Source: Costus lasius (taxonomy: Eukaryota; Streptophyta; Magnoliopsida; Zingiberales; Costaceae). From it: DNA of 64,000 nucleotides. Shown piece by piece: positions 19,872-34,085 of the stretch. Numbering within the stretch: position 1 is the first letter of the stretch; each line of letters opens with the position of its first letter. The notes beneath the pieces were generated by a model that saw nothing but the letters and a program-made list of their open reading frames with translations, was not told the origin of the DNA and did no database searches. Where the stretch lies: positions 1,054,001-1,118,000 of the forward strand of contig JANVAS020000203.1 of NCBI GenBank assembly GCA_027563935.2. The letters run 5' to 3'. A program made the translations under genes and the position numbers.

Positions 19872-21553
19872 TGTTGGGGTATGCCCTTAAGGCTAATGTT
19901 TGAGGCCTGTGGGAATGTATCTGTATCATGTAATAAACTGTTATGTTTATAAAGGCATGGTTATTATTCAGTTGTTTACATTGTCTGCTGCAATATATGT
20001 TCTTCTGAATAATGTCTCAAAGCTGTTCAGCTGAGCTGACATGCTATTATGTCCTTAGTCGATATATCTTGGTGAACATGAGACAGCCTTGATATGGATA
20101 AGACTAATATGTGTTCTAATCTTATAGGATGCTTCGAGCATGGAATAAGATGTAGACTCATGGGTACATTGGATGTACTGGACAGACCCTACTAGGATGT
20201 TCAATTGTTTGTCACAATGTGAATGTTCCTTGATTAAGACAAGTGGCACATTTCCTCTGACTTGAGATCACTTGTGTTTTCTAAATGATGATTGCCATTG
20301 TTTTGAGGTAGTTCAATATCATTTGAAACATAATGATTATAGACTATCTTGGATGGTGAGCTTGAATCAGGTTAGGGCACTAGTGATAGACATAGGATTG
20401 CCGTCTCCTTGTTTAAGGAGTGTGATGTTCTAAAGGGGCCCCCTGGATGAGATGATTGAGAAAAGTGTATGGCCATACCCAGGTGACTATGTTCATCTGA
20501 TCTAATCATGCTCATCATATTGGAGTTACGAGCTTGACAGGCTTGTCCAATAAGAACATCCAGTGGCAAAGGAAATATGTATGCTTTGTGAAATGATTCA
20601 CACTTGTGCTGTGGTTTGGGTGTAGTCTTGGAAGACTCTTTCCTTTATATCGGGAGACAGTGATGTGTTGCTAGATACCCCTCACTGATCGTGATAATGA
20701 GAATTATCGTTACCGACATTTAAAGGAAACCCTCAGGGTCGCACAATTTGATGATATGGCTTACTTAAGTCAGATCGTGTGGACTGAATTGTTCAGGTTC
20801 AGTTTTAAAGGGATTTAATCTCTGATTGTGAGTGAGATCTGGTCTGATCATGTTTGATTGATTAGGGCTTGAGATCGGTAAGCTTCGATCGAGAGAATAG
20901 ATGCCAGATCGGTCAGATCAGGGGCATCGAGGAGATCGACGGTTAGATCGGGAACCTTAGGGTTTATTTAAGATCTAAACTAGATCATTGGCTTGATTGG
21001 TTCTTAAACCGAACCAATGTGAACCGGCTCATGGAATGAGCGCTTGGTTCATGACTTGGCGACTTGTTCACTTAACGTGAACATTGAAGCGAGAGTGGTG
21101 GCTATTTTTAGTAACCACGATCTCCAAAGAGAGAACTCTCTCACGTTCGAATAGAGCATGCTATTCTCGCCTATCCATCACTTCCTCTCTCGACTCTTGT
21201 GGTGTGTGACGACGCTTGGAGTTTAGAGGAGGATTCGGCCAAAGAAAGATCAAGATCTTCATCCCTCACAATTCGATCAAGGATTCTTTGGAGCCTTGCT
21301 AGCACAAGGAGCGACAAAGAGTTTGCCATCATCCTCTTGTGTGCGATTCCCTTTGGAGAAGAAGCAATTGACTCTTTGCTTCCAAGGCAACGTCTTCTTC
21401 ATGGCTATGGTATGAATCGCTTTCATTCAATCATAGTTTTAAGTTGATCATTCAATCATACATGCGATCCTTAACCCTACTTCCGCTCATGCAAAAGTTT
21501 TAAAGTGCATGGTATTAGGGTTTGCGCCCCCCCTCTAGAAAGGGGTTTCTTCA
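19872..21553 (+). repeat. 3' LTR of A (1682 bp)
   Basis: Nearly identical to the 5' LTR. Hairpin 1 is at 20164-20178 and stem-loop 2 at 20693-20708. It ends TTTCTTCA followed by the target duplication TTTGA and then B's pol. Confidence 0.96.
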
Positions 21554-21558
21554 TTTGA

Positions 21559-23430
21559 AACTGCCTTGGATGGCACTCGGTTTAGTACCTTTGCAGCTGT
21601 CTCCAGTGCAAATCCCCAAAAGGAGTAAGGTAGAGTAGCCTGACTCATCATAGAACGAACCATATCAAGTAACGTTCTATTTCTCCTCTCGGACACACCA
21701 TTCCATTGCGGTGTTCCTGGCGGAGTGAGCTGTGAGATAATCACACACTCCTTCAGATAGTTAGTAAACTCTCGACTTAGGTATTCTCCACCTCGATCAG
21801 AACGAAGTGCCTTGATATTTCGGCCAAGCTGATTCTGTACTTCATTCTTGAACTCTTTGAACTTGTCAAAAGATTCACTTTTATGTCTCATAAGATAGAC
21901 ATACCCATATCTACTGAAATCATCAGTGAAGGTAATGAAGTACTGATAGCCACCTCTGGCATGTTTACTAAAAGGCCCACACACATCACTGTGTATAAGG
22001 TCAAGTAAACCTGAAGTCCTTTGACCTTTATGAGGAAAAGGCGACTTCGTCATTTTGCCCATCAAACAAGCTTTGCATGTATCAATCTCCTCATAGGAGA
22101 ATGATCCCAGCAGTCCATAATCATGCAACCGCTTAATGCGTTTCTTGTTAATATGACCTAAACGACTATGCCATAGCAAGGTGCTATCATCAGCATATTT
22201 GGCTTTCTTATTATCAATATTGTGTATAGAACATTCCATGTCCAACATGAATAACCCATTGTTAATTGAACTAGTAGCATAAACAATATTATGTAAAGAA
22301 AGAACACACTTTGAAATATTGCATTCAAAGGAAAACCCCTTCCTGACAAGAGCAGGAATGGAGATAATATTTTTAGTAATGCTGGGAACAAAGTAACAAT
22401 TGTCTAGTTCCAATACAAGTCCAGATGGTAAAGAGATGAAATAGTCTCCTACAGCAACAGCAGCAACCCGTGCCCCGTTTCCAACTCGTAGGTCCACTTC
22501 ATGCTGTCCCACCTGTCTTCTTCTCTTGAGTTCCTGTACATTTGAACAAATGTGAACTCCACATGCAGTGTCCAACACCCATGAAATAGAATAAGATAAA
22601 ATCATGACTTCCGTCACGTATATACCTGAGCCAGAAGCAATGCTTCCCCTCTTGTCTCCTTGGAGCGCTTTACAGTCCTTTTTCCAGTGACCCAGCTGGC
22701 CACAGTGGAAACATCTGTATTCCTTCGATCGCTTGACCTTTTGCTTCAGAGCCTTGCTGTAGCTCTTGACAGGGGTCTTACCCTTCTTCCCCTTCTTCTT
22801 GTTCCTTGAAGGAAACATCAAGACAGAGGTTGAAGGCTTTCCCTTCAGAGTCTCCTCAGTAGTCAAGAGCATATTCAGCAGCTCTGCCGGAGTACAATCG
22901 ATTTTGTTCATATTAAAGTTAATGATGAACGCATCGAAAGAGGGCGGGAGAGACTGCAGAATAATGTCTACAGCAAGCTCCTGATTGATGGTATGCCCCA
23001 GTTTCTCTAGAGCCTCCTTGTGCCCAATCATCTTGAGCACGTGAGCTCCCACTGGGCTCCCTTCAGCCAGTTTGCTCTGAAAGAACAGCTTAGTCAGATT
23101 ATAGCGTTCGGTCCTCGCCTGTGCAGCATACAGCATCTTGAGGTTTGCTATAATTTGTATAGCAGACATATCCTCATGCTGACGCTGCAGCGGTGGCGTC
23201 ATAGACGCTAGCATCAGGCAAGCGACATCAATGCTATCATTGACATGCTTTTCATAGGCATCCCGAACCGCCCTTGCGGCGTTCGGAGCGGGCTGAGGCG
23301 GTATAGCCGTCTCGAGGACATACAGTTTCCTCTCTGCCTTAAGAACAATCTTAATGTATCCGTACCAGTCTGAGAAGTTCGGCCCAGCAAACTTCTCCCT
23401 TTCCAGTAGGGATCGCACATTGAAGCTCAT
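21559..23430 (-). pseudogene. gag-pol: gag-pol of B, N-terminal part (gag, protease, most of integrase)
   Basis: Starts with ATG at 23430 (MSFNVRSLLEREKF) and runs 624 codons without a stop until the A insertion. It holds gag, the zinc knuckle CFHCGQLGHWKKDC, the protease motif VLDTAC and integrase with the HHCC zinc site and all three catalytic acidic residues (SDVCGP, RSDRGGEY, SERRN). It continues at 12465. Gag forms particles, protease matures them and integrase inserts the cDNA. The cut lies just after the NRVPSKAVS motif. Confidence 0.95.
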
Positions 23431-25238
23431 GGTGTTCGTTGCTGCAGGAATCTACAACAATGCAAGAACAGCAAGGTCAGTATCAATGTTTAGAATCAAT
23501 CCAGGACTTAAGAAAGATTCTTTTCTCACTATTTTATCTGGTTGAAAAATCCAGCAAAAACAACCCGAAAGAGTAGAACTCTTTTAGTGAGATGGGATCC
23601 AGATTTCATACTTGGTCTCCGCGTCCCGCTCAGGCGGGATAAGATGCACAGAGAGTACAAGCACTAGTCTCTGGTAGGCTGTCCCAGCCAACCGCCAACC
23701 CGTGCGATTCCCCTTCATCTGGGCAATCTAGCTGACTGTGCCAACTGAGTTGGTACAACACAGTCTCTGATCCCACAGATGGCTGCCTCCATGTGCTACC
23801 ATATGCGCCACATATGTAGCCTACATGGTCAAGCTGACCCGACCTACTCCCTGGACCACCACGTGCTATGCTGAGCAACGAGAAGCGATAAATCCCTTCT
23901 CTGTAACACGCAGGTGTAATCCCGCACCGTCTGAAGATAGATGGACATGCCCACTTAGTGGGTACAACACGGCTCCAACGATAATCAGAACAGTGAGGTT
24001 TCGCGTCAGAAGGCTTACGAGCTTGATATTTCAGCGTTGGATTTTAACGGTCTTTTATCTTCTTGACTATCATGCAATTCCTATGGTGATAGCAGAAGAT
24101 AAACTCATGCAATTCTAATTATAAAAGCCATAAATAGAAAGCATGCTGATCTTATGTGGTAAAAGCCCATTAAGCCTAAGTTAGACGTTAAATTAAACTT
24201 AAGTCTTCACTTGCTTTTCTTCATGGGTCTTTTGCTGCTCATCTGGCCCAAACCAGGGCCCAAGCGCCCATTGCAGCTCAGGTGCGCCCACCAGGTAAAT
24301 GCGCCTATCATAGGGTCGAACCCTAGACCTCCCACCTGGTCAAGCCTCTACTGCATGCGCCTCTGCCAAGTGTGCTCTGTGCTCTTGTCTGATTAATTTA
24401 CAAATTAATCTATCTAGACAAGATTGACTCGCAGGTCAATTACACTTTATAATTTAAATGAAAAGTGATGCGCAGATCACAATAAAAATATTTATTTACA
24501 TTTAAATTCCAGGCACGCAGGCCCCAGCACAGCACACATTAAACATGGGCAGCCCACACAAGATTAAATAAACAAACATATGCTTACAAACATCATGCGA
24601 TCCAACATAAAAAATAAAATTTCGAAAACCCCATTGGCATCAATTTTAATTTTCCTTATTGGCCCTACTACCTTACAACGGTCCATTACAAGGGATCCAC
24701 TCATCGACCTAGTCAGATCCATTGCCCTTGCATGCACCAAGTCGTAACTGACTTGAGTCGACCTAATGGTCAACCATGCATGCGCCAGGGCTGAACAACC
24801 CTCATGAGTTCTGGCAAGCGGGTGTGACCCCGGGCCTAACTCATGTGTGTTCACTAGTCGTCTCAATCAGACATCGCTACACGCCTGTTTGCAGTCGACC
24901 TATAGCCATCTCGTGCTTACGCACAGATGCTATCTGGTCGACCCATCAAGGCTGTCAAATGATCTGATCAGACTGTTTGGATCTAACCTAGGGTATGACT
25001 TCAACCCTAATAACCCGTCTAAGGGTTTAAAGCAAGCGCCTCTTAGATCTAATGAGAGTCGCGCATGAGAAGAAGTTTTGAAGAAAACATAGATGCGCCA
25101 ACATACATGCGCCAACAAAAACATATACTAAGATGTATGTTAGTTTCGCATGTCATCTAGATCTAAGCATATGCGCAAGTATGGATCAAACATGAAGACC
25201 AAGCATTAAGCAATCATAAAATGATGCATAAAACCTCG
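23431..25238 (-). other. Leader of B
   Basis: About 1.8 kb with no long frame on the element strand. It contains the bipartite hairpins (second copy around 23730-23765, first around 23945-23975, both plus coordinates of minus-strand structures) and a TAGGG-TTCGA-CCCTA core hairpin (24311-24325). The outer pairs of that last hairpin are less complete than in A, C or E. Confidence 0.8.
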
Positions 25239-25249
25239 CTCTGATACCA
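25239..25249 (-). other. Primer binding site of B
   Basis: CTCTGATACCA on the plus strand is the complement of TGGTATCAGAG. It is two bases from the LTR at 25252. Confidence 0.92.
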
Positions 25250-25251
25250 AA

Positions 25252-26935
25252 TGAAAGTCCCCTTTCATGAGGGGGGCCGAAACCCTAAAGTGGCGCATAC
25301 AAAACATGGACAGCGGATACTAGGGTTTCATGGGATCGATGCATGTATTATGATTAACATTAAAAACTTTTGAATGCAAGAAAGAATGCGATTCATACCA
25401 TGGCCATTTCTAGATGGCGCCTTGGAAGCAAGAGAACAAAAGAGGTCTCCTCCAAATCGTCACACACAAGATGATCAACGGCTTGCTCCTTCTTGTCGTC
25501 CCTTGTGCTAGCAAGGATCGTCCAAGGTGTCTTTGATCGTTTGAAGGGAAGAGAGAGCTTTCCTTGCTTGGCGATTTTTTCCTCTCTTTCGTCTGCCACC
25601 TTTTTTTTACACGAATGTATTTTGAGCCAAAGGCAAAACGGCGACAAGAGGGCGAGAGAGGGGCGACGTGAGAGAGATGTGGTCACGTTGTGACATGCTA
25701 TCTAAAAATAGCAAAACCATCTCAACGTTCAAGTGACCCCAATCGCAAATGCCAACTTGAACCATACGCTCATCCAATGAGCTGGTTCAAATCGATTTGG
25801 TTCAATAACCAAATAAACCAAGCAATTAGTCCAGATTATAATAAACCCCTAAGGCTTAAGATCTGACCATTGATCTCTTGATGCTTCTGATCTCACTGAT
25901 CTAGCATCTATTCTCTCAATCGAAGCTTACCGATCTCAAGCCCTAATCAATCAAACATGATCAGACTAGATCTCACTTACAATCAGAGACTAAATCCCTT
26001 TAAACTGAACCCAAACAATTCAGTCCACACGATCTGACTTAAGTAAGCCATATCATCAAATTGTGCGACCCTAAGGGTTTCCTTTAAATGTCGGTAACGA
26101 TAACTTACGTTATCACGATCAGTGAGGGGTATCTAGCAACACATCACTGTCTCCCGATATAAAGGAAAGAGTCTTCCAAGACTACACCCAAACCACAGAA
26201 CAAGTGTGAATCCAATTCACAAGGCATGCAAATTTCCTTTGCCACTGGATGTTCTTATTGGACAAGCGTGTCAAGCTTGTAGCTCCAATATGATGAGCAT
26301 GATTAGATCAGATGAACACTGTCACCTGGGTATGGCCATACACTTTCTCAATCATCTCATACAGAGGGGGGGCCCCTTTAGAACATCACACTCCAATTAA
26401 GGAGACGGCAATCCTTTATCTATCACTAGTGCCCTAACCTGACTCAAGCTCACCATCCAAGATAGTCTATAACCATTATGTTTCAAATGATATTGAACTA
26501 CCTCAAAACAATGACAATCATCATTTAGAAACACAAGTGATCTCAAGTCAGAGGAAATGTGCCACTTGTTGCAATCAAGGATCATTCACATTGTGACAAG
26601 CAATTGAATATCCTAGTAGGGTCTGTCCAGTACATCCAATGTACCCATGAGTCTGCATCTTATTACATGCTCGAAGCATCCTATAAGATTAGAACACATA
26701 TTAGTCTCAATCATATCAAGGCTGTCTCATGTTCGCCAAGATATATCGACTAAGGACTTTACTGCATGTCAGCCCAGCTGAACAGCATTGAGACATTATT
26801 CATAAGTATATGTATTGCAGCAGATAATATAACAAACTGAATAACAACCATTGCCTTTATAAACATAAGAGTTTATACATGATACTGTTACAATCCCAAG
26901 GCCTCAAACATTAGCCTTAAGGGCATACCCCAACA
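25252..26935 (-). repeat. 5' LTR of B (1684 bp)
   Basis: Matches 8749-10432 with about 8 differences. It ends CCCCAACA at 26935 and is followed by the target duplication CTTTC and the rest of C's LTR. Stem-loop 2 is at 26099-26114. Confidence 0.95.
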
Positions 26936-26940
26936 CTTTC

Positions 26941-28288
26941 TTCCTTGTCGTGAAGATGATGAAGAGACGAAAAGGAGGAAGCACACTAGAGAGTTTCGAA
27001 ACCGTGAGGGGAGAGACCAAGAAAGGAAAGTTCGGCCACTACCACACATGGTAAAACCGAAATGTAACTCCCTTCTTAACTCCCTTCTTTGCAATCAAAA
27101 CTTCCCTCTTAATTGAACCATGCGTTCACTAAGTGAACCGGTTCAATCCCAATTTGGTTCAAGCACCAAATCGAACCAGCCCTGGTTAAGATCTCTTTGA
27201 ACCAAGTGGCTCACGATCTAACCACACATCTCATTGAACCTCTTGATCTTTACGATCAAGCAACAATTCTCCCGATCGAAGCTTACCGATCATATGCCCT
27301 AACCAATCAAACATGATTAGACTAGATCTCACTTCCAATCAGAGTTTAAATTGCTTTAAACTGAACTAGAATAATCCCAGTCCACACGATCTGACATAAG
27401 TAAGCCAAATCATCAAATTGTGCGACCCTAAGGGTTTCCTTCAATGCCGGTAACGATAACTTACGTCATCACGATCAGAGAGGGGTATCTAGCAACACAT
27501 CACTGTCTCCCGATATGAAGGAAAGAGTCTTCCAAGACTACTCCCAAACCACAGCATAAGTGTGAATCTAATTCACTTGGCATACATATTACCCTTTGCC
27601 ACTGGATGTTCTCGTTGAACAAGCGTGTCAAGCTTGTGATTCCAACATGATGAAAATGGTTAGATCAGACGAACATAGTTGTCTGGGTATGGCCATACAC
27701 ATTCTCAACCATTTCGTCCAGGGGGCCCCTTAGAACATCTCACTCCATCTAGGAGAGGCAATCCTATATCTATCACTAGTGCCCTAACAATGACTCATGC
27801 CCACTATCCAAGATAATCCTTAATCATTATCTTTCAAATGATATTAAATTACCTCAAGACAATGCCAATCATCACTTAGAAACACAAGTGATCTCAAGTC
27901 AGAGGGAATATGCCACTTGCTTGCATATAAGGATTATTCACATTGTGACAAACAATTGAATATCCTAAATAGGGTCAGTCCAGTACATCCAATGCACCTA
28001 TGTGTCTAAATCTTATTCCATGCTCGAAGCACCCTATAAGATTAGAACACATATTAGTCTCCATCATATCAAGGCTGTCTCATGTTCACCGAGATATCTC
28101 GACTAAGGACAACACTGAATGTCAGCTAAGCTGAACATCATTGAGACATTATTCAGAAGTATACATACAGCAGCAGATAATGTAACAATCTGAATAATAA
28201 CAATTCCCTTTATAAAACATATAGATTATACATGATACTGTAAATAATCCAAGGCCTCAAACATTAGCCTTAAGGGCATACCCTAACA
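26941..28288 (-). repeat. 3' LTR of C, main piece (right of insertion B)
   Basis: Continues the LTR begun at 8442 and matches 34393-35740 of the right LTR. Hairpin 1 (27983-27997) has a G-U variant. Stem-loop 2 (27455-27470) has GATGAC/GTTATC on the element strand, again a G-U pair. Ends CCCTAACA at 28288. Confidence 0.94.
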
Positions 28289-28308
28289 ATCTCCCACTTG
28301 CACTTAAA

Positions 28309-31300
28309 CTAATGGTTGAGGAATCTCAAACCCATATTATTACAGTGCTTCTCATGCTTCTGCTGTGCCAGAGGCTTTGTAAGCGGGTTAGCTAGATTGT
28401 CATCTGTATGAACCTTGCAGATCTTGATGTCTCCTCGATCAATGATCTCACGGATCAGATGAAACCTTCTCTGTATGTGCTTGGACTTCTGGTGTAACCG
28501 TGGTTCCTTTGCTTGTGCAATTGCTCCAGTGTTATCACAGAAGATAACCAATGGATCTGCACACAAAGGAACAACACCAATTTTGTGAATGAACTTACGA
28601 ATCCAGACTGCCTCCTTTGATGCTTCTGAGGCTGCAACAAACTCGGCTTCTGTTGTGGAATCAGCAACAATTGATTGTTTGAAACTCTTCCACACCACTG
28701 CTCCTCCATTTAAGCTAAAAACATAGCCTGATTGCGATCGGAAATCGTCTTGGTCAGATTGGAACGAAGCGTCAGTATATCCTTCAATACTGAGTTCTTC
28801 CTGACCTCCATAAATCAAGAACATATCTTTGGTTCTCCGAAGATATTTCAAAATGTTCTTGACTGCAATCCAGTGTGCCTTCCCTGGATTACCTTGGAAC
28901 TGGCTGGTCACGCTTAACCCATAAGCGATGTCTGGGCGAGTACACAACATCGCATACATGATGGACCCAATAGCCGAAGCATAAGGTGTATTGTCCATCT
29001 CATCTTTCTCAGACTGTGTTTGAGGGCACTGGCTCTTTGAAAGATTCAGACCATGTCTGACTGGAAGATATCCTCTTTTAGAATTTTCTAAATGGAATCT
29101 CTTCAGGACCTTATCGATGTAAGTACTTTGGCACAGCCCGAGAAGCCTATTAGATCTATCTCTATAGATCTCCACACCTAATACATAGGCCGCTTCTCCC
29201 AAATCCTTCATCTGGAAACATTTTCTTAACCATGCCTTGACCGCATGTAGTTCAGGAATATCGTTTCCAATGATTAAAATATCATCGACGTAGAGGACTA
29301 GGAAAGTAATCACGCTCCCACTAAACCTTTTGTATACACACGGGTCATCTTCATTTTTGATGAAACCAAATTCAGAAACTGATTCATCAAAACGAATATT
29401 CCAGCTTCTCGATGCTTGTTTTAGTCCATAAATGGACCTCTTTAATTTGCATATTTTATGACGTTCTGATGGATTGATGAAACCTTCAGGCTGTGTCATA
29501 TACACATCCTCTTCCAATTTTCCATTAAGGAAAGCGGTCTTCACATCTATTTGCCAGATCTCATAATCATAATATGCAGCTATCGCGAGAATAATTCGAA
29601 TGGACTTGAACATGGCGACAGGAGAGAAAGTTTCATCATAATCTATCCCGTAGATTTGTTTGAAACCTTTCGCAACTAGCCTGCCCTTATAGGTAACCAC
29701 GTTACCTTCCATGTCTTTCTTCTTTTTGAAGATCCACTTACAGCCTATAGGGATTACTCCCGGAGGTGGATCAACCAAATCCCAGACTTGGTTATCTGAC
29801 ATGGAGTCCATTTCAGCTCGCATAGCTTCAAGCCATCTTGCTGACTCTGGTCCACTGACCGCATCCGCATAAGTGAGGGGTTCATCGTTAATGATGTAGA
29901 CTCCGTCATAGCGCTCAGGCTGACGACGAATCCTTCCCGATCTACGCGGTTCCCGTGACGTCTGAGCCTCAGGTTGAACATTAACCTGATCTATTTGCTC
30001 AGGCTCATCCAACTGAGCTTGACTACTTTGTCCCTCTTTTGGAATTTCATCCAGCTTTATTTCTCTCCCACTGGCCTCTTGCAGAAGAAATTCCTTCTCA
30101 AGAAAAATAGCCGTTCGAGCAACAAATACTTTATTCTCTTTGGGATCGTAGAAATAATAACCCTTAGTTTCTTTAGGGTATCCGACAAATATACATTTAT
30201 CTGATCTTCTCTCCAGTTTCCCAGAGGCGAGCTTTTTGACATAAGCCTCGCAACCCCAGATTTTGATAAATGTCAAGCTCGGCTGTTTTCCATACCATAA
30301 CTCATATGCTGTCTTTGAAACAGCCTTGGATGGCACTCGGTTTAGCACCTTTGCAGCTGTTTCTAGTGCAAATCCCCAAAAGGAGTAAGGTAGAGTAGCC
30401 TGACTCATCATAGAACGAACCATATCTAATAAGGTTCGATTCCGCCTCTCGGACACACCATTCCATTGTGGTGTTCCTGGCGGAGTGAGCTGTGAGATGA
30501 CCCCACATTCATTCAGATAGTCAGTAAACTTACGACTCAAGTATTCTCCACCTCGATCTGATCGAAGTGCCTTGATATTTCGGCCTAACTGATTTTGTAC
30601 TTCATTTTTGAATTCTTTGAACTTGTCAAAAGATTCACTCTTATGTCTCATTAAATAGACATAACCATACCTACTGAAATCATCAGTAAAAGTAATGAAG
30701 TATGAATAGCCACCTCTGGCATGTTTACTAAATGGCCCACACACATCACTGTGAATAAGGTCTAGTAAACCTGAAGCTCTTTCACCTTTATTAGAAAAAG
30801 GAGTCTTCGTCATCTTACCCATTAAACAAGCTTTGCATGTATCAAGCTCCTCATAGGAGAATGATCCCAGCAGTCCATGGTCATGCAACCGCTTAATGCG
30901 CTTCTTGTTAATATGGCCTAGACGACTATGCCATAACAAGGTGCTGTGATCAGCATACTTGGCTTTCTTATTATCAATTTGTTGTACAGAACATTCCATT
31001 TCCAACATGTATAACCCATTGTTAATTGACCCAGTTGCATAAACAATATTATCATATGAAATACAGCACTGTGAAGTTTTGCATTCAAAAGAAAAACCTT
31101 TCCTGACAAGAGCAGGAATAGAGACAATATTCTTCGTTATGCTTGGTACAAAATAACAATTGTCAAGTTCTAATACAAATCCAGATGGTAAAGAGATGTG
31201 ATATTCTCCTACAGCAACAGCAGCAACCCGTGCCCCGTTTCCAACTCGTAGGTTCACCTCATGCTGTCCCACCTGTCTTCTTCTCTTGAGTTCCTGCACA

Positions 31301-32194
31301 TTTGAACAAATGTGAACTCCACATGCAGTGTCCAACACCCATGAAATAGAAGAAGCAACCATGACTTCAGTCACGTAAATACCTGAGCCAGAAGTGAAAG
31401 ACTTGCTTCCCTTCTTCTCTCCTCGGAGCGCTCTACAGTCCTTCTTCCAGTGACCCAGCTGGCCACAATGGAAGCATCTATTGTCCTTTGATCGCTTCAC
31501 CTTTTGTTTCAAAGCCTTGTTGTAGCTCTTGATAGGGGTTTTGCCCTTCTTCCCTTTCTTCTTGTTCCCTGAAGGAACCATCAAGACAGAGGATGAAGGC
31601 TTTCCCTTCTCAAGAGTCTACTCTGTGGTGCAAAGCATGTTCAGTAATTCTGCCGGAGTACAGTCGATCTTGTTCATATTAAAATTAATGATGAACGCAT
31701 CGAAAGAAGCCGGGAGAGACTGCAAGATGATGTCTACAACAAGTTCTTGATTGATGGTATGTCCCAGTTTTTCTAGAGCTTCTTTGTACCCAATCATTTT
31801 GAGTACATGAGCTCCCACTGGACTCCCTTCAGTCAATTTGCTATGAAAGAAAAGTTTCGTCAAGTTATAGCGTTCTGTCCTTGCCTGTGCAGCATACAGC
31901 ATTTTGAGATTTGCTATAATATCAATAGCAGACAAATCCTCATGCTGACGCTGGAGCTCAGGCGTCATTGACGCAAGCATAAGGCAAGCGACATCAGTGC
32001 TATCACTGACGTGCTTCTCATAAGCATCTCGAACCGCCCTTGCAGCGTTCGCAACGGGTTGAGCCGGTATTGCCGACTCAAGGACGTACAGCTTCCTCTC
32101 AGCTTTGAGGACAATCTTCAGCTGTCTGTACCAGTCTGAGAAGTTTGGCCCAGCAAACTTCTCCTTTTCCAATATGGATCGCAAATTGAGCCAT
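28309..32194 (-). pseudogene. gag-pol: gag-pol of C, damaged at the start and by one stop
   Basis: A long copia polyprotein. The ATG (32192-32194) is followed by a 2-base deletion relative to B and H, which throws the start out of frame. The correct frame then runs from about 32184. A TAG at 31618-31620 replaces a Gln codon after the gag LLNML.TTE motif, and the frame then runs open to 28309. Zinc knuckle, protease VLDTAC, integrase H-H-C-C and D-D-E, RT Y-V-D-D and RNase H are present. Substitutions such as NLANPL for NLADPL suggest drift. The product could not be made as one chain from the natural start. Confidence 0.93.
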
Positions 32195-34073
32195 GTGGTG
32201 TTCGTTGCTGCAGGAATCTACAACATAGCAAGAACAACAAGGTCAGTATCCATGTTAGAATCATTCCAGGACTTAAGAGTGATTCTTTTCTCACTATTTT
32301 ATCTGACTGAAAATCCAATAAAACAGCCCGAAAGAGTGAAACTCTTTTAGTGAGATGGGATCCAGATTTCATACTTGATCTCCGCGTCCCGCTTAGGCGA
32401 GATAAGATGCACAGAGAGTCCAAGTATTAATCACTGGTAGGCATTCCATGCCAATCGCCAACCCGTGCGATTCCCCTTCATCTAGGCAATACAGAAGACT
32501 GTGCCAACTGAGTTGGTACAACACAGTCTTTGATTCCTTAGATGGCTGCCTCCATATAGCCATCATGTAGCTCATATATGGTAAAGCCGACCTGACCTAC
32601 TTCCTGGACCACCACGTGCTATGCTGAGCAACGAGAAGCGATAAATCCCTTCTCTGTAGCATGTAGGTGTAATCACGCACTGTCTGGAGATAGCTGGGCG
32701 TGCCCACTGAGTGGGTACAACACGGCCCCAACGATAGTCAGAACAGTGAGGTTTCGCGTCAGAAGGCAATCGATAGCTTGATATTGACGTTGGATTTTAA
32801 CGGTCTTTTATCTTCAAACTATCATGCAAAATCTATAGTGATAGCAGAAGAATAAAACATGCATGTGCTAATATTACTTAAAACAGTAAATGAAAGCACC
32901 ATTATCTTATGTGGTAAACGCCCATAAAAACTTAAGTAAAACCCTAGTTTGACAAAAGTCTTCACTTGAGCTCTTTATGGGACTCTTGTACTTCATCCGA
33001 CCTAGCCCGGGGCCAAAACGCTATCTGCAGCCCAAATGCGCCCACTAGATAGAATGGGCCAGTTCTAGAGTCGAACTCTAGACCTCCCACCTGGTGAAGC
33101 CAAATGCTGCATGCGCTTCTGCCATGTGTGCTGTGTGCTCATGTCTAATCAAATTACATTTAAAACTATCTAGACATGATTTGACACGCAGGTCAATTAT
33201 ACATTTTCATAAATCAAAATGTGATTCGCAGATCACACCAAAAATATTTAATTCCAGGCACGCAGGCCCCAGAACAGCATACAAAATAGGGCAGCCCACA
33301 TAAGATTAAATAAACACTCAAATATCCATTGATTCATGGCAACATGTAAGAAATGTACAACATGTGATCCAAAACAGAAATAAAATTTTATAAAACCCCA
33401 TGGCATCAATTTTATTTCCTTATGTGCCCTATTACCTTACAACGGTCCATTAACAGGTATCCACTCATCAGAACAAGTCGGACCCACTGCCCTTGCATGC
33501 ACCCAGTCATAACTGACTTGCGTCGACCTCATGATCAACTATGCATGCCTTAAGGGCTGAACGTCCCACATGATTTCTGGCAAGCGGGTGTGACCCCGGG
33601 CCATAATCATGATCGTTCACTTGGCGCCTCAAACAGACATTGCTACACGCCCTTCTGCAGTCGGCCTATAGCCACCTGCACAACTTGCCCACAGGTGCTA
33701 TCCGGCCGCTCATCCAGGCTGTCAGATAGTCTGATTAGGCTGTTGGTTCTAGACTTGACTGACGACTTCACAACTGTTAACCCGTCTAAGTGTTTAAAGT
33801 AGGCGCATAGATAGATCTAGTTAATTCGCGCATGAAGATAATTTTTTTTTGACTGAAAACATCATTGAAATGCGCAAACCATGTATGTAAACATTGAACT
33901 AACATCACATGCGCAAGCTTGATTGTAAAAATACATCTAACAAATGGTATGAATAACATTGCATGTATTTTCGCATGAGAACAAAAGCATGTGCATCATG
34001 TAGATCTACCCACAACAAAAATCAAACATGGATCACAAGATGGCAATCAAATGCATCAAGCCAGAAAACCTCG
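32195..34073 (-). other. Leader of C
   Basis: About 1.9 kb with no supported gene. It has the bipartite hairpins (second copy near 32493-32528, with AAGACTGTG/CACAGTCTT outer arms, and first near 32695-32725) and the perfect 7-bp TCTAGAG-TTCGA-CTCTAGA hairpin (33064-33082). Confidence 0.8.
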
Positions 34074-34084
34074 CTCTGATACCA
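34074..34084 (-). other. Primer binding site of C
   Basis: CTCTGATACCA on the plus strand, one base from the LTR start at 34086. The other elements have two spacer bases. Confidence 0.9.
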
Positions 34085-34085
34085 C

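Larger units (their letters stand above)
12466..21553 (+). mobile_element. Element A: Angela-like copia retrotransposon inserted in pol of B
   Basis: A full-length element of 9088 bp with two 1682-bp LTRs, primer site, leader, gag-pol and polypurine tract. Target duplications TTTGA lie at 12461-12465 and 21554-21558. By eye the LTRs differ at about one position (13278 region, CGCT versus CACT), making this the youngest insertion in the window. It is the innermost of its stack. Confidence 0.97.
8749..26935 (-). mobile_element. Element B: Angela-like copia retrotransposon inserted in the 3' LTR of C
   Basis: A complete minus-strand element carrying element A inside its pol. Both LTRs are 1684 bp (8749-10432 and 25252-26935), with about 8 differences by eye. 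Target duplications CTTTC lie at 8744-8748 and 26936-26940. Without A its polyprotein would be uninterrupted, so it may have been autonomous when it inserted. Confidence 0.96.
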